Shown here piece by piece: positions 1 to 6,241 of a DNA stretch of 9,775 nt (positions are counted from its first letter, which is position 1; each line of letters starts with the position of its first letter). The position numbers and the translations under genes are program-made. Below the pieces are notes generated by a model. It worked only from the letters and a program-made list of their open reading frames with translations, was not told the origin of the DNA and searched no databases. This DNA comes from an uncultured Pelolinea sp. (GTDB lineage Bacteria > Chloroflexota > Anaerolineae > Anaerolineales > Anaerolineaceae). The stretch covers positions 1-9,775 of the forward strand of contig CALGUJ010000232.1 of the NCBI GenBank assembly GCA_937902055.1, written 5' to 3'.

Positions 1-1268
1 ACGTGATCGTGGCCGTACTTGTTGGCGCAGTATTCCATGATCTCGGAACGTTTATCGTCCTGGAAATCCATGTCGACATCCGGCATGCTGATGCGGTCGG
101 GGTTGAGGAAACGCTCGAAAATCAGCCCGTGGCGAAGGGGTTCCACCAGGGTAATCCCCAAAACGTAACCCACGATCGAACCGGCGGCCGAACCGCGCGC
201 TTCGTACCAGATGTTATGCTCACGCGCGTAGCGGCTCAGGTCCCACACGATCAGGAAGTAAGCATCGAATCCCATCTTGTGGATCACGCTCAACTCGTAC
301 TCCAGCCGTTTACGTACCTCAGGGTCATCCGCCCGTTCGTGGTAGCGCGCTTTCAAGCCTTCTTCACACAATTCGCGCAAGTAGGTTTCGGGCGTGAAAT
401 CTTCCGGTACCTCAAACAGCGGCAGGTGGTAGCCATTCGGGTCAAGGTTCACGTTGCAGCGCTCGGCGATTTCCAGCGTATTGGTGATCGCCTCGGGTAC
501 ATCGCTGAACAGCGCGCTCATCTCCTCCGCGGTGCGGAAATAATAGGTGTCGCCCTGCATGCGCATGCGGTTGGGATCGGAAAGCACCGCACCGGTCTGG
601 ATGGCCAGCAGAATATCCTGCAGCTTGGCGTCGGCGCGGTCGACGTAGTGCACATCGTTGGTCGCCACGAAACGCGCGTTGTAACGTTTACCCAGTTCGA
701 CCAATTGATGGTTCAATTGCTCCAATTCAGGAATGTCGTGCCGCTGCAACTCCAGGAAAAAGCGTTCGCGGCCGAAAACTTCGTAATACCAGTCCAGCAG
801 CGGCTGGGCAGTCTCCACTCCGCGCTCAAGGATCGTGTTGGGCACCTCGCCTTTCATGCAGGCCGAGGTGGCAATGATGCCTTCGGAATGGGATTCCAGA
901 AACTGCTTGTCGACGCGCGGGTGGTAATAAAACCCTTCCAATTGAGAAACGCTGGCAATTTGCAACAGGTTGCGGTAACCGGTATCGTTTTCCGCCAGTA
1001 GCAGCAGGTGGAAAGCGCGTTTGTCGAATTGCGCGTCTTTATCCTTCATGCCCCGCGGCGCCAGGTAACCTTCCAATCCGATGATGGGTTTCACACCAGC
1101 GGACTTGGCGGCGTTGTAAAATTCCACCACGCCGTACATGGTGCCGTGGTCCGAGATCGCCACTGCCGGCATGCCGAGTTCCTTGGCTCGTTTTACCAGT
1201 TTCTTGATGTTGCTGAAGCCATCAAGCAGTGAATAATGAGTGTGGACGTGAAGGTGGACGAAGGACAT
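1..1268 (-). CDS. dnaE: DNA polymerase III alpha subunit, N-terminal part (cut by the window edge)
   Basis: This is the catalytic subunit of the replicative DNA polymerase. The first 422 codons are present and the rest continues beyond base 1. The protein opens with a PHP domain. HLHVHTHYSLLDG (residues 5-17) and ISDHG (38-42) are present, as are E66, H116, C137 and the NDVHYVD stretch with D205 and H207. Together these look like a complete set of PHP metal ligands (H7, H9, D16, H41, E66, H116, C137, D205, H207), unlike E. coli DnaE, where several are lost. The polymerase palm begins near residue 260. PDVDMDF (396-402) carries the first two catalytic aspartates, D399 and D401. The ATG at 1268 is chosen because the PHP motif starts four residues in and a short AGG ribosome site lies 6 bases upstream. 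The gene has its own promoter and is not in a tight operon with the upstream nitroreductase gene. DnaE1 type is favoured over PolC by domain order (PHP first, no inserted exonuclease seen). Confidence 0.97.
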   Translation of the reverse strand, partial: MSFVHLHVHTHYSLLDGFSNIKKLVKRAKELGMPAVAISDHGTMYGVVEFYNAAKSAGVKPIIGLEGYLAPRGMKDKDAQFDKRAFHLLLLAENDTGYRNLLQIASVSQLEGFYYHPRVDKQFLESHSEGIIATSACMKGEVPNTILERGVETAQPLLDWYYEVFGRERFFLELQRHDIPELEQLNHQLVELGKRYNARFVATNDVHYVDRADAKLQDILLAIQTGAVLSDPNRMRMQGDTYYFRTAEEMSALFSDVPEAITNTLEIAERCNVNLDPNGYHLPLFEVPEDFTPETYLRELCEEGLKARYHERADDPEVRKRLEYELSVIHKMGFDAYFLIVWDLSRYAREHNIWYEARGSAAGSIVGYVLGITLVEPLRHGLIFERFLNPDRISMPDVDMDFQDDKRSEIMEYCANKYGHDH

Positions 1269-1273
1269 ACAAT

Positions 1274-1300
1274 ACCTGATTAAAACCTGACCGGTAGGTC
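1274..1300. repeat. Repeat cluster in the dnaE leader
   Basis: The hexamer ACCTGA occurs at 1274-1279 and again at 1285-1290, eleven bases apart, about one DNA turn. It overlaps an inverted pair GACC/GGTC (1289-1292 and 1297-1300) with a 4-base loop. The cluster lies between the predicted transcription start and the dnaE start codon, and its first copy overlaps the AGG ribosome site. It could be an operator or a leader hairpin, or chance. Confidence 0.3.
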
Positions 1301-1306
1301 AAAGTC

Positions 1307-1315
1307 ATTATAGCA
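1307..1315 (-). promoter_or_regulatory. dnaE promoter, extended -10
   Basis: Read on the minus strand this is TGCTATAAT, a perfect -10 hexamer with an extended TGn. I see no good -35 at 16-18 bases, which fits an extended -10 promoter. Transcription would begin near 1300, giving a 5' leader of about 32 bases before the dnaE ATG at 1268. Confidence 0.6.
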
Positions 1316-1335
1316 TGCGGGTAAAAACGAGAAAC

Positions 1336-1384
1336 CGCCTGACTGCTTAAAACTTTAAACTTTTTAAGTTTAGGCTTTCAGGCG
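1336..1384 (-). terminator. Possible terminator after the SagB-type gene
   Basis: Two nested inverted repeats end the minus-strand run. The outer pair CGCCTGA/TCAGGCG (1336-1342 and 1378-1384) includes the stop codon. The inner pair AAACTT/AAGTTT (1357-1362 and 1366-1371) has a 3-base loop. In the minus direction a GTTTTT stretch follows about 10 bases after the outer stem. The structure is A+T rich and not a textbook terminator, so the call is tentative. Confidence 0.4.
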
Positions 1385-2118
1385 CGCTTGCCAACCGTTG
1401 CCAGGTAAATGGCAAACTGGTTTTCGCCATCCAGGTTCAATGCCATGTTCACCAACTCATCATCATAGGCCGCCAGGGCGCATACGCCGCAGCCGATGGA
1501 TTCCGCCAGCAGGTATAAATTTTGGCACACGTGGCCGGCATCCAGGTACATATAGCGGTAACCGCGCTGGCAGTAGCGCCAAACCATGCGTTGCACATCC
1601 GCCACCCAAATAAACGTGACCGCCGAATTGGCCACGTGCGGCTGGTTGAGGCAAGCCTGGGTTAATTGCGCATTGAAGTCCGCCGGAGCAGGCAGGCGCG
1701 CCAGTTGGTGTTTCAACGACAGGTAGCGGTACAAACCGGCTTCCAGGCCGTCTACGCGGTTGATGAGCAGAAAAGTCTCGAAGGCATGCCGCGCGCCGGC
1801 GGAGGGTACCAGGCGCCTGGTGATATTCTTTTCATTGATCGATTTGACGCCTTGCGTTCCCCATAATAAATAGGCCAGTTCGGCTTGTGATAAAGCCTGC
1901 GGAGAATATTTGCGCAGCGTCTCCCGTTTTTCCATCAGCGCAGCCAGATCAAACGCCGGCAAGGAAAGCGATTTCCCGTCAGGTAAAGCCAATACCTGCG
2001 CTCCTTCGGGCAGCGGCAGTTCGATTGGCGGCATGGGAATTCCCTGTGATTGCGCCGATTGTTCCAGGTTGGCATAGCGGGTCATGCGCATGAATTCTTT
2101 TCCGATATTATTCTCCAT
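1378..2118 (-). CDS. SagB-type nitroreductase-like oxidoreductase, stand-alone
   Basis: This 246-residue protein belongs to the SagB/ThcOx branch of the FMN-dependent nitroreductases, whose best-known members oxidise azolines to azoles in thiazole/oxazole-modified peptides. Family marks are LAYLLWGTQGV (81-91), RLVPSAGARHAFE (102-114), GLYRY (128-132), the WRYCQRGYRYMYLDAGH stretch (180-196) that helps form the flavin pocket, and a closing LATVGKR (239-245). The position often reported as Lys-Tyr in azoline oxidases appears to be Arg181-Tyr182 here (alignment by eye). No cyclodehydratase or precursor peptide is seen nearby, so the substrate is unknown and a peptide-modifying role should not be assumed. 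The start at 2118 is supported by AGGAG 7 bases upstream. It lies 16 bases after the acetyltransferase gene and is probably the last gene of the murJ transcript. No signal peptide is apparent, so it is likely cytoplasmic. Confidence 0.85.
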   Translation of the reverse strand: MENNIGKEFMRMTRYANLEQSAQSQGIPMPPIELPLPEGAQVLALPDGKSLSLPAFDLAALMEKRETLRKYSPQALSQAELAYLLWGTQGVKSINEKNITRRLVPSAGARHAFETFLLINRVDGLEAGLYRYLSLKHQLARLPAPADFNAQLTQACLNQPHVANSAVTFIWVADVQRMVWRYCQRGYRYMYLDAGHVCQNLYLLAESIGCGVCALAAYDDELVNMALNLDGENQFAIYLATVGKRA

Positions 2119-2125
2119 CTTTCTA

Positions 2126-2130
2126 CTCCT
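2126..2130 (-). promoter_or_regulatory. Ribosome binding site of the SagB-type gene
   Basis: AGGAG on the minus strand, 7 bases before the ATG at 2118, fixes that start over the two later in-frame ATGs (residues 10 and 12). Confidence 0.7.
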
Positions 2131-2134
2131 GATG

Positions 2135-2752
2135 TTACAATTCTTTAACCATTCTCACGTATGCCGGTGAACCGGTCAAGGGAATTTGATGCGGATGTTC
2201 GAAGGTCTTCACAACCTGAAAACCGAAATTCCGGTAAAGCCTGATCGCGCCAGTGTTCTCGCTTTCCGCCATCAACGACAGTTTGCCGATCCCGCTTTGC
2301 CGGGCCTTCTTTTCCGCGAAATCCAGCAGCGCCTGGCCGATACCGCGGCGTTGAAATTTGGGGGCAACCGAGAGGTGGGCAATGTACAATTCGTCTTTTT
2401 GAACTTCCTCTTCGTCCCGCAGGATGAAACTGCGCCGTATGGTTTCAAGGATTTCACCGAAGGAATATACTTTCGGCATTTGCCTCAGCATGATGCTGCT
2501 TACTTTCTTAAACAAGCTGCCCGGAAAGATCAACAGCAAGCCGGCCGTTTCTTCGTCGACCGTGGCGATGTAGGAATACTGATAACTGAAACGGTTGCCC
2601 GGCAGGCGGAAATAATCGCTCAGGGCTTTAATACCGCGTTCCCGGGAGCCGAGTCCGGTCATATAGGTTCCAAAGCCGTACAGCGTATCCAGGAGCAATT
2701 CTCCAGCCTGCCCTGCCTGGCAGATCTGGGCTTTGCGGATCGTCATTGTCAT
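2135..2752 (-). CDS. GNAT-family N-acetyltransferase
   Basis: This 205-residue protein is a GCN5-related acetyltransferase, which moves an acetyl group from acetyl-CoA to an amine. The acetyl-CoA binding motif A is clear: LSVAPKFQRRGIG at 127-139, with the QRRGIG pyrophosphate loop, then a helix ALLDFAEKKA (141-150). Motif B follows as ENTGAIRLYRNFGFQ (165-179). The N-terminal half (1-120) is longer than in minimal GNATs and gives no substrate clue. The reading frame stays open upstream to 2881, but that extra part overlaps murJ in another frame and looks like noise. ATG 2752 is preferred because it lies just after the murJ stop, with AAAGGAG 11 bases upstream; ATG 2746 is also possible. Only 7 bases separate it from murJ, so translation is probably coupled. 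Substrate unknown. Confidence 0.87.
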   Translation of the reverse strand: MTMTIRKAQICQAGQAGELLLDTLYGFGTYMTGLGSRERGIKALSDYFRLPGNRFSYQYSYIATVDEETAGLLLIFPGSLFKKVSSIMLRQMPKVYSFGEILETIRRSFILRDEEEVQKDELYIAHLSVAPKFQRRGIGQALLDFAEKKARQSGIGKLSLMAESENTGAIRLYRNFGFQVVKTFEHPHQIPLTGSPAYVRMVKEL

Positions 2753-2759
2753 TGGCGGA

Positions 2760-4370
2760 TTAACTCCTTTTTCGGAAAATTCGGAACAGGCTCGTGATCT
2801 CTTCAGAGCGCAGCAAAAAAATGACCAACAGGTAAACCGCCATGCCACACAGGATTCGCAAGCCAAGGCTGAGAGCCACATGCATGCGCGGCAATATGGC
2901 GTTCATCTCCCAAATAAGCACACCCATCGCCAGGCCTGCGAAAAGGAATTTTATGGTGGAACCCACTATCCTGTTTTCGTCAATCCCCTGCAAGCGGCGC
3001 CGCATCAGGATGAGCAATAAAATAGCCTCGATAAAAGTCGCGACGGTGTTGGCCAGCGCCAGACCGCCATGCGGCATCCAACCCAGGCGATTGAACAACG
3101 CGACGAAAGCAAAGCTTAGCATCAGGTTCAGGCTCATGGCGCCCACCCCGACCGTGACCGGGGTTTTGGTGTCGTGCAGGGCGTAAAACGCACGGCTGAT
3201 GATCTCCACCACAGAATGCCCGACCAATCCCAGGCAATACCACAATAAAGCCCAGGCAACCAGGTCGGTGGAATGCGCGTCAAATTGCCGGCCTTCATAC
3301 AACAGCGAGACAATCGGCCGGCGCAGCAGGATCATGCCGATCGAGGCCGGCACAGCCAGCATCAACACCACCCGCAAAGTTGCCGAAAGCGAAGACCGCA
3401 TTTCATCCAGTTTGTTCAGAGCGACCTGTTTCGAGAAGGTCGGCAGGGCGGCGATAGCGATGGATTGGGCAATCGCCGATTCGGGCATGATCATCAACGT
3501 GAAAGCCAGGCTGATGGCTGTAATGCTGCCTGGCGGTTGAAATGAAGCCAGGTAGGTATTAATAAGGAAATTCAACTGCACAATTGCCACGCCCAACAGG
3601 CGCGGAACCATTAGTCGCGCAACCTCGCGCACTTCAGGTAGATCCAGTCCCAAAGTAACTTCATATTTTTGGTTGGGAAGTCTGAGTAATTGGGGAACCT
3701 GCACCAGCAGATGCAGCGCTGAACCCAGCACCACGCCCCAGGCCAGCCCGAAAACACCCATCACGGGAGTCAGGAAATAGATGCCCAATATCCATCCGAT
3801 TTGGTACATGGCCGGCGCCAGCGCGGGCAGGAAAAAACGGTGATGAGAATTCAGGATCCCCATCACCAGCCCGCTAATGCCGAAAATAACCGACGAAATG
3901 ACCTGAATACGGAGCAATTGTGCAGTCAGGATTTCTTCGCGTGGAGCGAACCCCGGAGCCAGCAGGTAATGCACCACCTGGCGCGAGAATACCATGCTCA
4001 GGATGCTGATGGCGATCAGCACCAGGGTGACCAGGTTGATGATGGACGCCGCCAGTTTCCAGGCTTTTTTATGGTCATCCGCTACCAGCAAACCGGTAAA
4101 AACCGGAATGAAAGCCGAACCCAGTGCCCCGCCCGCTACCAGATTGAAAAGGATTTCCGAAAACCGGTTGGCGGCAAAAAAACTGTTGCTTTCCGGGCTG
4201 GTGCCGAATACCCGCGCCGTCAGGCTGGTAGCCAGCAAACCGATCAGTTTGCTGATCACAAAAGCCGCCATCACGGTGCCGGCTGAACGGGCAATTTGAA
4301 GGTTGGCCTGTCGCGAAGTTTCAGGTTCCGTTTGCATGCATGCCATTATACCTGTCAAACCTGTGCGCAT
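2760..4370 (-). CDS. murJ: MurJ/MviN-like flippase, divergent
   Basis: This 536-residue polytopic membrane protein of the MOP superfamily matches the MurJ (MviN) family, which flips lipid II across the cytoplasmic membrane for peptidoglycan synthesis. Length and the many hydrophobic helices (about 14 expected) fit. Family marks are GGALGSAFIPVF (80-91), the MVPRLLGVAIVQLNFLINTY region (254-273) and SRAFYALHDTKTP (392-404). Aligned by eye with E. coli MurJ, the residues essential there are changed: Arg18 is Lys41, Arg24 is Ala47, Asp39 is Asn62, Arg52 is Phe75 and Arg270 is Thr291. The cationic cavity thought to hold lipid II may therefore be missing, and the substrate could differ. The start is ambiguous: ATG 4370 gives the longest form, while ATG 4346 or 4337 would remove 8 or 11 residues. 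ATG 4337 sits 7 bases after a TATAAT. It heads the run murJ, GNAT, SagB-type gene. Confidence 0.88.
   Translation of the reverse strand: MRTGLTGIMACMQTEPETSRQANLQIARSAGTVMAAFVISKLIGLLATSLTARVFGTSPESNSFFAANRFSEILFNLVAGGALGSAFIPVFTGLLVADDHKKAWKLAASIINLVTLVLIAISILSMVFSRQVVHYLLAPGFAPREEILTAQLLRIQVISSVIFGISGLVMGILNSHHRFFLPALAPAMYQIGWILGIYFLTPVMGVFGLAWGVVLGSALHLLVQVPQLLRLPNQKYEVTLGLDLPEVREVARLMVPRLLGVAIVQLNFLINTYLASFQPPGSITAISLAFTLMIMPESAIAQSIAIAALPTFSKQVALNKLDEMRSSLSATLRVVLMLAVPASIGMILLRRPIVSLLYEGRQFDAHSTDLVAWALLWYCLGLVGHSVVEIISRAFYALHDTKTPVTVGVGAMSLNLMLSFAFVALFNRLGWMPHGGLALANTVATFIEAILLLILMRRRLQGIDENRIVGSTIKFLFAGLAMGVLIWEMNAILPRMHVALSLGLRILCGMAVYLLVIFLLRSEEITSLFRIFRKRS
2764..2770 (-). promoter_or_regulatory. 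Ribosome binding site of the GNAT gene, inside the murJ 3' end
   Basis: AAAGGAG on the minus strand is formed by the last lysine, arginine and serine codons of murJ. The 11-base spacing to ATG 2752 is slightly long. Its position argues for co-transcription and coupling of the two genes. Confidence 0.6.
4345..4350 (-). promoter_or_regulatory. Candidate murJ -10 box
   Basis: TATAAT on the minus strand ends 7 bases before the in-frame ATG at 4337, so the transcript could start at or beside that codon and be leaderless. The -35 at 17 bases (TAGATG) is poor. A perfect palindrome GCATGCATGC (4334-4343) covers the predicted start. If this promoter is real, the longer starts at 4370 and 4346 cannot be used from it. 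Confidence 0.4.
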
Positions 4371-4383
4371 CTATCAATACTCT

Positions 4384-4393
4384 TATACGTATA
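4384..4393. repeat. Palindrome TATACGTATA between divergent genes
   Basis: A perfect 10-bp palindrome lies in the 65-base gap between murJ and the plus-strand membrane-protein gene, about 14 bases before the latter's -10. It could be an operator, or simply A+T-rich promoter DNA. Confidence 0.25.
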
Positions 4394-4407
4394 TCCAAAT
4401 GAATGAC

Positions 4408-4413
4408 TATAAT
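4408..4413 (+). promoter_or_regulatory. Promoter -10 of the membrane-protein gene
   Basis: A perfect TATAAT with a weak -35. Transcription would begin near 4420, only about 16 bases before the ATG at 4436. This also argues against the in-frame ATG at 4403, which would lie inside the promoter. Confidence 0.5.
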
Positions 4414-4425
4414 AAGCTCATCTAT

Positions 4426-4430
4426 AGGAG
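4426..4430 (+). promoter_or_regulatory. Ribosome binding site deciding the start at 4436
   Basis: AGGAG, 5 bases before ATG 4436, selects this codon over the earlier in-frame ATG at 4403. Confidence 0.7.
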
Positions 4431-4435
4431 TGAAA

Positions 4436-5014
4436 ATGAAACAGGAAGAAAATCCAATCCCCGCCGGCGGGAACGCCGCCTCAACCTCTCCGAAAACGGA
4501 ATCCGCCAATCAGACGGCCAAGCAACCGGCGGCGCAGGCCAAAAAGACCTCCGGTTTTCAACTGATCCTCCGGCAGATCGGCCTGGCGCTTTTATTCCTG
4601 GTGATCGGCATGCTGGCGATTTTGTTGGCGCTTTACCTGCCCGCCTCCGGCCAGTTGAAAAAAGCCCAAACCGAATTGGAGCGCCTGGTGCCGATCGAGA
4701 CGCAATATCTGGAATTGCAGGCATCCTTTTCCAACCAACAGGCTCAATCCCTGGTTTACAAGATCATGAGCAACACCAGCCAATTAAAAGAAGCGCTGGC
4801 GGAGGCGGATGCCAACAAGGCAGCCCAGCAATTGACCTATATTCAAGAAGACCTCAGCCGGCTGGAATTGAGCGAATTTCCGGATTTGCCCGCCAGTTTA
4901 ATGGCGCAATTCGAAAAAGTTAAAACCGCCGTCAACGGGCAATCCGCCTCGGCAATCACTGAAACAGAAAAATTCTACAACGCACTGTTGAACTTGTCGG
5001 ATAACCTGCAATAA
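4436..5014 (+). CDS. Hypothetical one-pass membrane protein with extracytoplasmic helical domain
   Basis: I do not recognise this 192-residue protein. Its N-terminus (1-40) is polar, rich in Ala, Pro, Gln, Ser and Thr, and probably disordered. One strong membrane segment covers about 42-68 (ending LLALYLPAS). Lys36, Lys37 and Arg46 beside it suggest that the N-terminus stays in the cytoplasm. The rest (72-192) lies outside the membrane and looks wholly helical, with heptad-like stretches at 73-95 and 112-145, rich in Gln, Glu, Leu and Ala and free of cysteine. This layout resembles small envelope proteins that scaffold or sense at the membrane, but no family can be named. It is transcribed alone, divergent from murJ, with its own promoter, ribosome site and terminator. 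A link to envelope synthesis is only a guess from position. Codon usage looks like its neighbours'. Confidence 0.8.
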   Translation: MKQEENPIPAGGNAASTSPKTESANQTAKQPAAQAKKTSGFQLILRQIGLALLFLVIGMLAILLALYLPASGQLKKAQTELERLVPIETQYLELQASFSNQQAQSLVYKIMSNTSQLKEALAEADANKAAQQLTYIQEDLSRLELSEFPDLPASLMAQFEKVKTAVNGQSASAITETEKFYNALLNLSDNLQ

Positions 5015-5031
5015 AAGAGACTCACGCGCGT

Positions 5032-5068
5032 GAACCCTCCGGTTAAATTACCGGAGGGTTCTTTTATT
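5032..5068 (+). terminator. Intrinsic terminator of the membrane-protein gene
   Basis: A 12-bp perfect stem GAACCCTCCGGT/ACCGGAGGGTTC (5032-5043 and 5050-5061) with a 6-base loop is followed by TTTTATT. It begins 17 bases after the stop codon. A perfect 12-bp palindrome TCACGCGCGTGA (5022-5033) abuts it. The htrA gene converges from the other side with its stop at 5074; in that direction no T-run directly follows the stem, so the terminator mainly serves the plus strand. Confidence 0.85.
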
Positions 5069-5073
5069 AATTC

Positions 5074-6240
5074 TTAATTCGAGCGGCTGGTAAGGATTAC
5101 CGGCAGCGTCATCTCCATGCCATCGCGCAGCAGGGTAACATGCATGGTATCGCCCGGGCTTTTATAGGTGACCAGGTAGCTCAACAGATCGCTGAACGCG
5201 CGCACGGGCTGGTCATCCACCGCGGTGATCAAATCGCCGCCGGATGGCAAATCAGTGTAGTCGGCCTGGTCGGTGCCGCCGATGATGCCGGCATTTGCCG
5301 CAGGTCCGCCCTTCACCGCCACAATCACATAAGCGCCGCGCGCGGTTACGGGAATGCCCAATTTCTCGTGTTCAGCCAGGGTTAGCGCTTCCTTGCTGAC
5401 AATACCCAGGTATGGATAATCGTATTGCCCATTGGCGATCAGGTAAGGAGCCACCCGCTTGACAATATCGATCGGGACGGCAAAGCCGATCCCGGAATTG
5501 GCAAGGGTTGAAACGCCCTCTTCACCGGTAGTGCGAATGGCGCGCGTAACGCCGATCACTTCGCCGGCCAGGTTGAGCAGCGGACCGCCGGAATTGCCGG
5601 GGTTGATGGCGGCGTCAGTCTGGATCAGGTCGGCTGCCGTGAAATTGCTCCCGGTGGTCGATACGCGCATGGAATCCAGCAAGCGGCCGCGCGCGGAGAC
5701 AATGCCAACGGTAAGTGTACCGGACAAACCGTAAGGATTACCGATCGCCAGCACCGTTTGACCAACATTAACGTCTTTTGAGGTGCCCATGGTCAGCGGG
5801 CTGATCTCTTCGGCGGGGAAATCCGCTGTCACCACCGCCAGATCGGAATCCAGGTCGGTGCCGATCACAGTGCCCTCCGCCCGGAAACCGCTGGCCAGAA
5901 CCACCTCAATTGCTGCTGCATCCTGTATCACGTGGTAATTGGTCATAATGTGGCCGGCGTCATCGAACATGAAACCGGTTCCCTGGCCGCCGCTCCCGTC
6001 CTGCAGCGTTACGTATAACGCCACCACGCCGGGGTTGGTTTGCTCATAAATCTGCGTATATCGGTTTTCGGAGATCTCCGTGCTTTCTCCCACAAATGCT
6101 TCTGGCGCTGCCGCGGCGCTTTGCGGCATGGGAAGCTGCGCTTCTGCCGGCTGCCGGGGAGTTGTTGCGCAGGCAGCAAAAAGGAAAATTACGGATACCG
6201 ATATCATCAGCAAAGGAATTTTTCGCATGAAATTGTTCAT
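5074..6240 (-). CDS. htrA: HtrA/DegP-family serine protease, probable lipoprotein, one PDZ domain
   Basis: This 388-residue protein is a trypsin-like protease of the HtrA family, which degrades misfolded proteins outside the cytoplasm. A signal sequence (MRKIPLLMISVSVIFLF, 5-21) leads to a lipobox FAAC with Cys24, so it is probably a membrane-anchored lipoprotein. A short Ala/Pro-rich linker follows (25-50). The protease domain spans about 58-265 with an intact triad: His103 in TNYHVI, Asp133 in DSDLAV, Ser217 in GNSGGPL. One PDZ domain covers about 276-385, with the LPSGGDLITAVDDQPV core at 331-346. There is no second PDZ, as in DegS and many non-proteobacterial HtrAs. ATG 6240 lies one base after the dnaJ stop, with no good ribosome site, implying re-initiation by ribosomes leaving dnaJ; ATG 6228 is an alternative. 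Regulation presumably follows the dnaJ promoter. Confidence 0.95.
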   Translation of the reverse strand: MNNFMRKIPLLMISVSVIFLFAACATTPRQPAEAQLPMPQSAAAAPEAFVGESTEISENRYTQIYEQTNPGVVALYVTLQDGSGGQGTGFMFDDAGHIMTNYHVIQDAAAIEVVLASGFRAEGTVIGTDLDSDLAVVTADFPAEEISPLTMGTSKDVNVGQTVLAIGNPYGLSGTLTVGIVSARGRLLDSMRVSTTGSNFTAADLIQTDAAINPGNSGGPLLNLAGEVIGVTRAIRTTGEEGVSTLANSGIGFAVPIDIVKRVAPYLIANGQYDYPYLGIVSKEALTLAEHEKLGIPVTARGAYVIVAVKGGPAANAGIIGGTDQADYTDLPSGGDLITAVDDQPVRAFSDLLSYLVTYKSPGDTMHVTLLRDGMEMTLPVILTSRSN

Positions 6241-6241
6241 T

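Noticed and set aside
3..1001. Long plus-strand open frame (332 codons) at the left edge
   Set aside because: It is the antisense of dnaE, whose minus-strand translation shows unmistakable PHP and polymerase motifs.
2753..2881. N-terminal extension of the GNAT gene up to 2881
   Set aside because: It lies inside murJ in another frame, is Cys/Trp-rich and unlike GNAT N-termini, and a better-placed start exists at 2752.
4345..4358. TTGACA followed by TATAAT near the murJ start
   Set aside because: Only 2 bases separate them, so they cannot be the -35 and -10 of one promoter; only the TATAAT is kept as a candidate.
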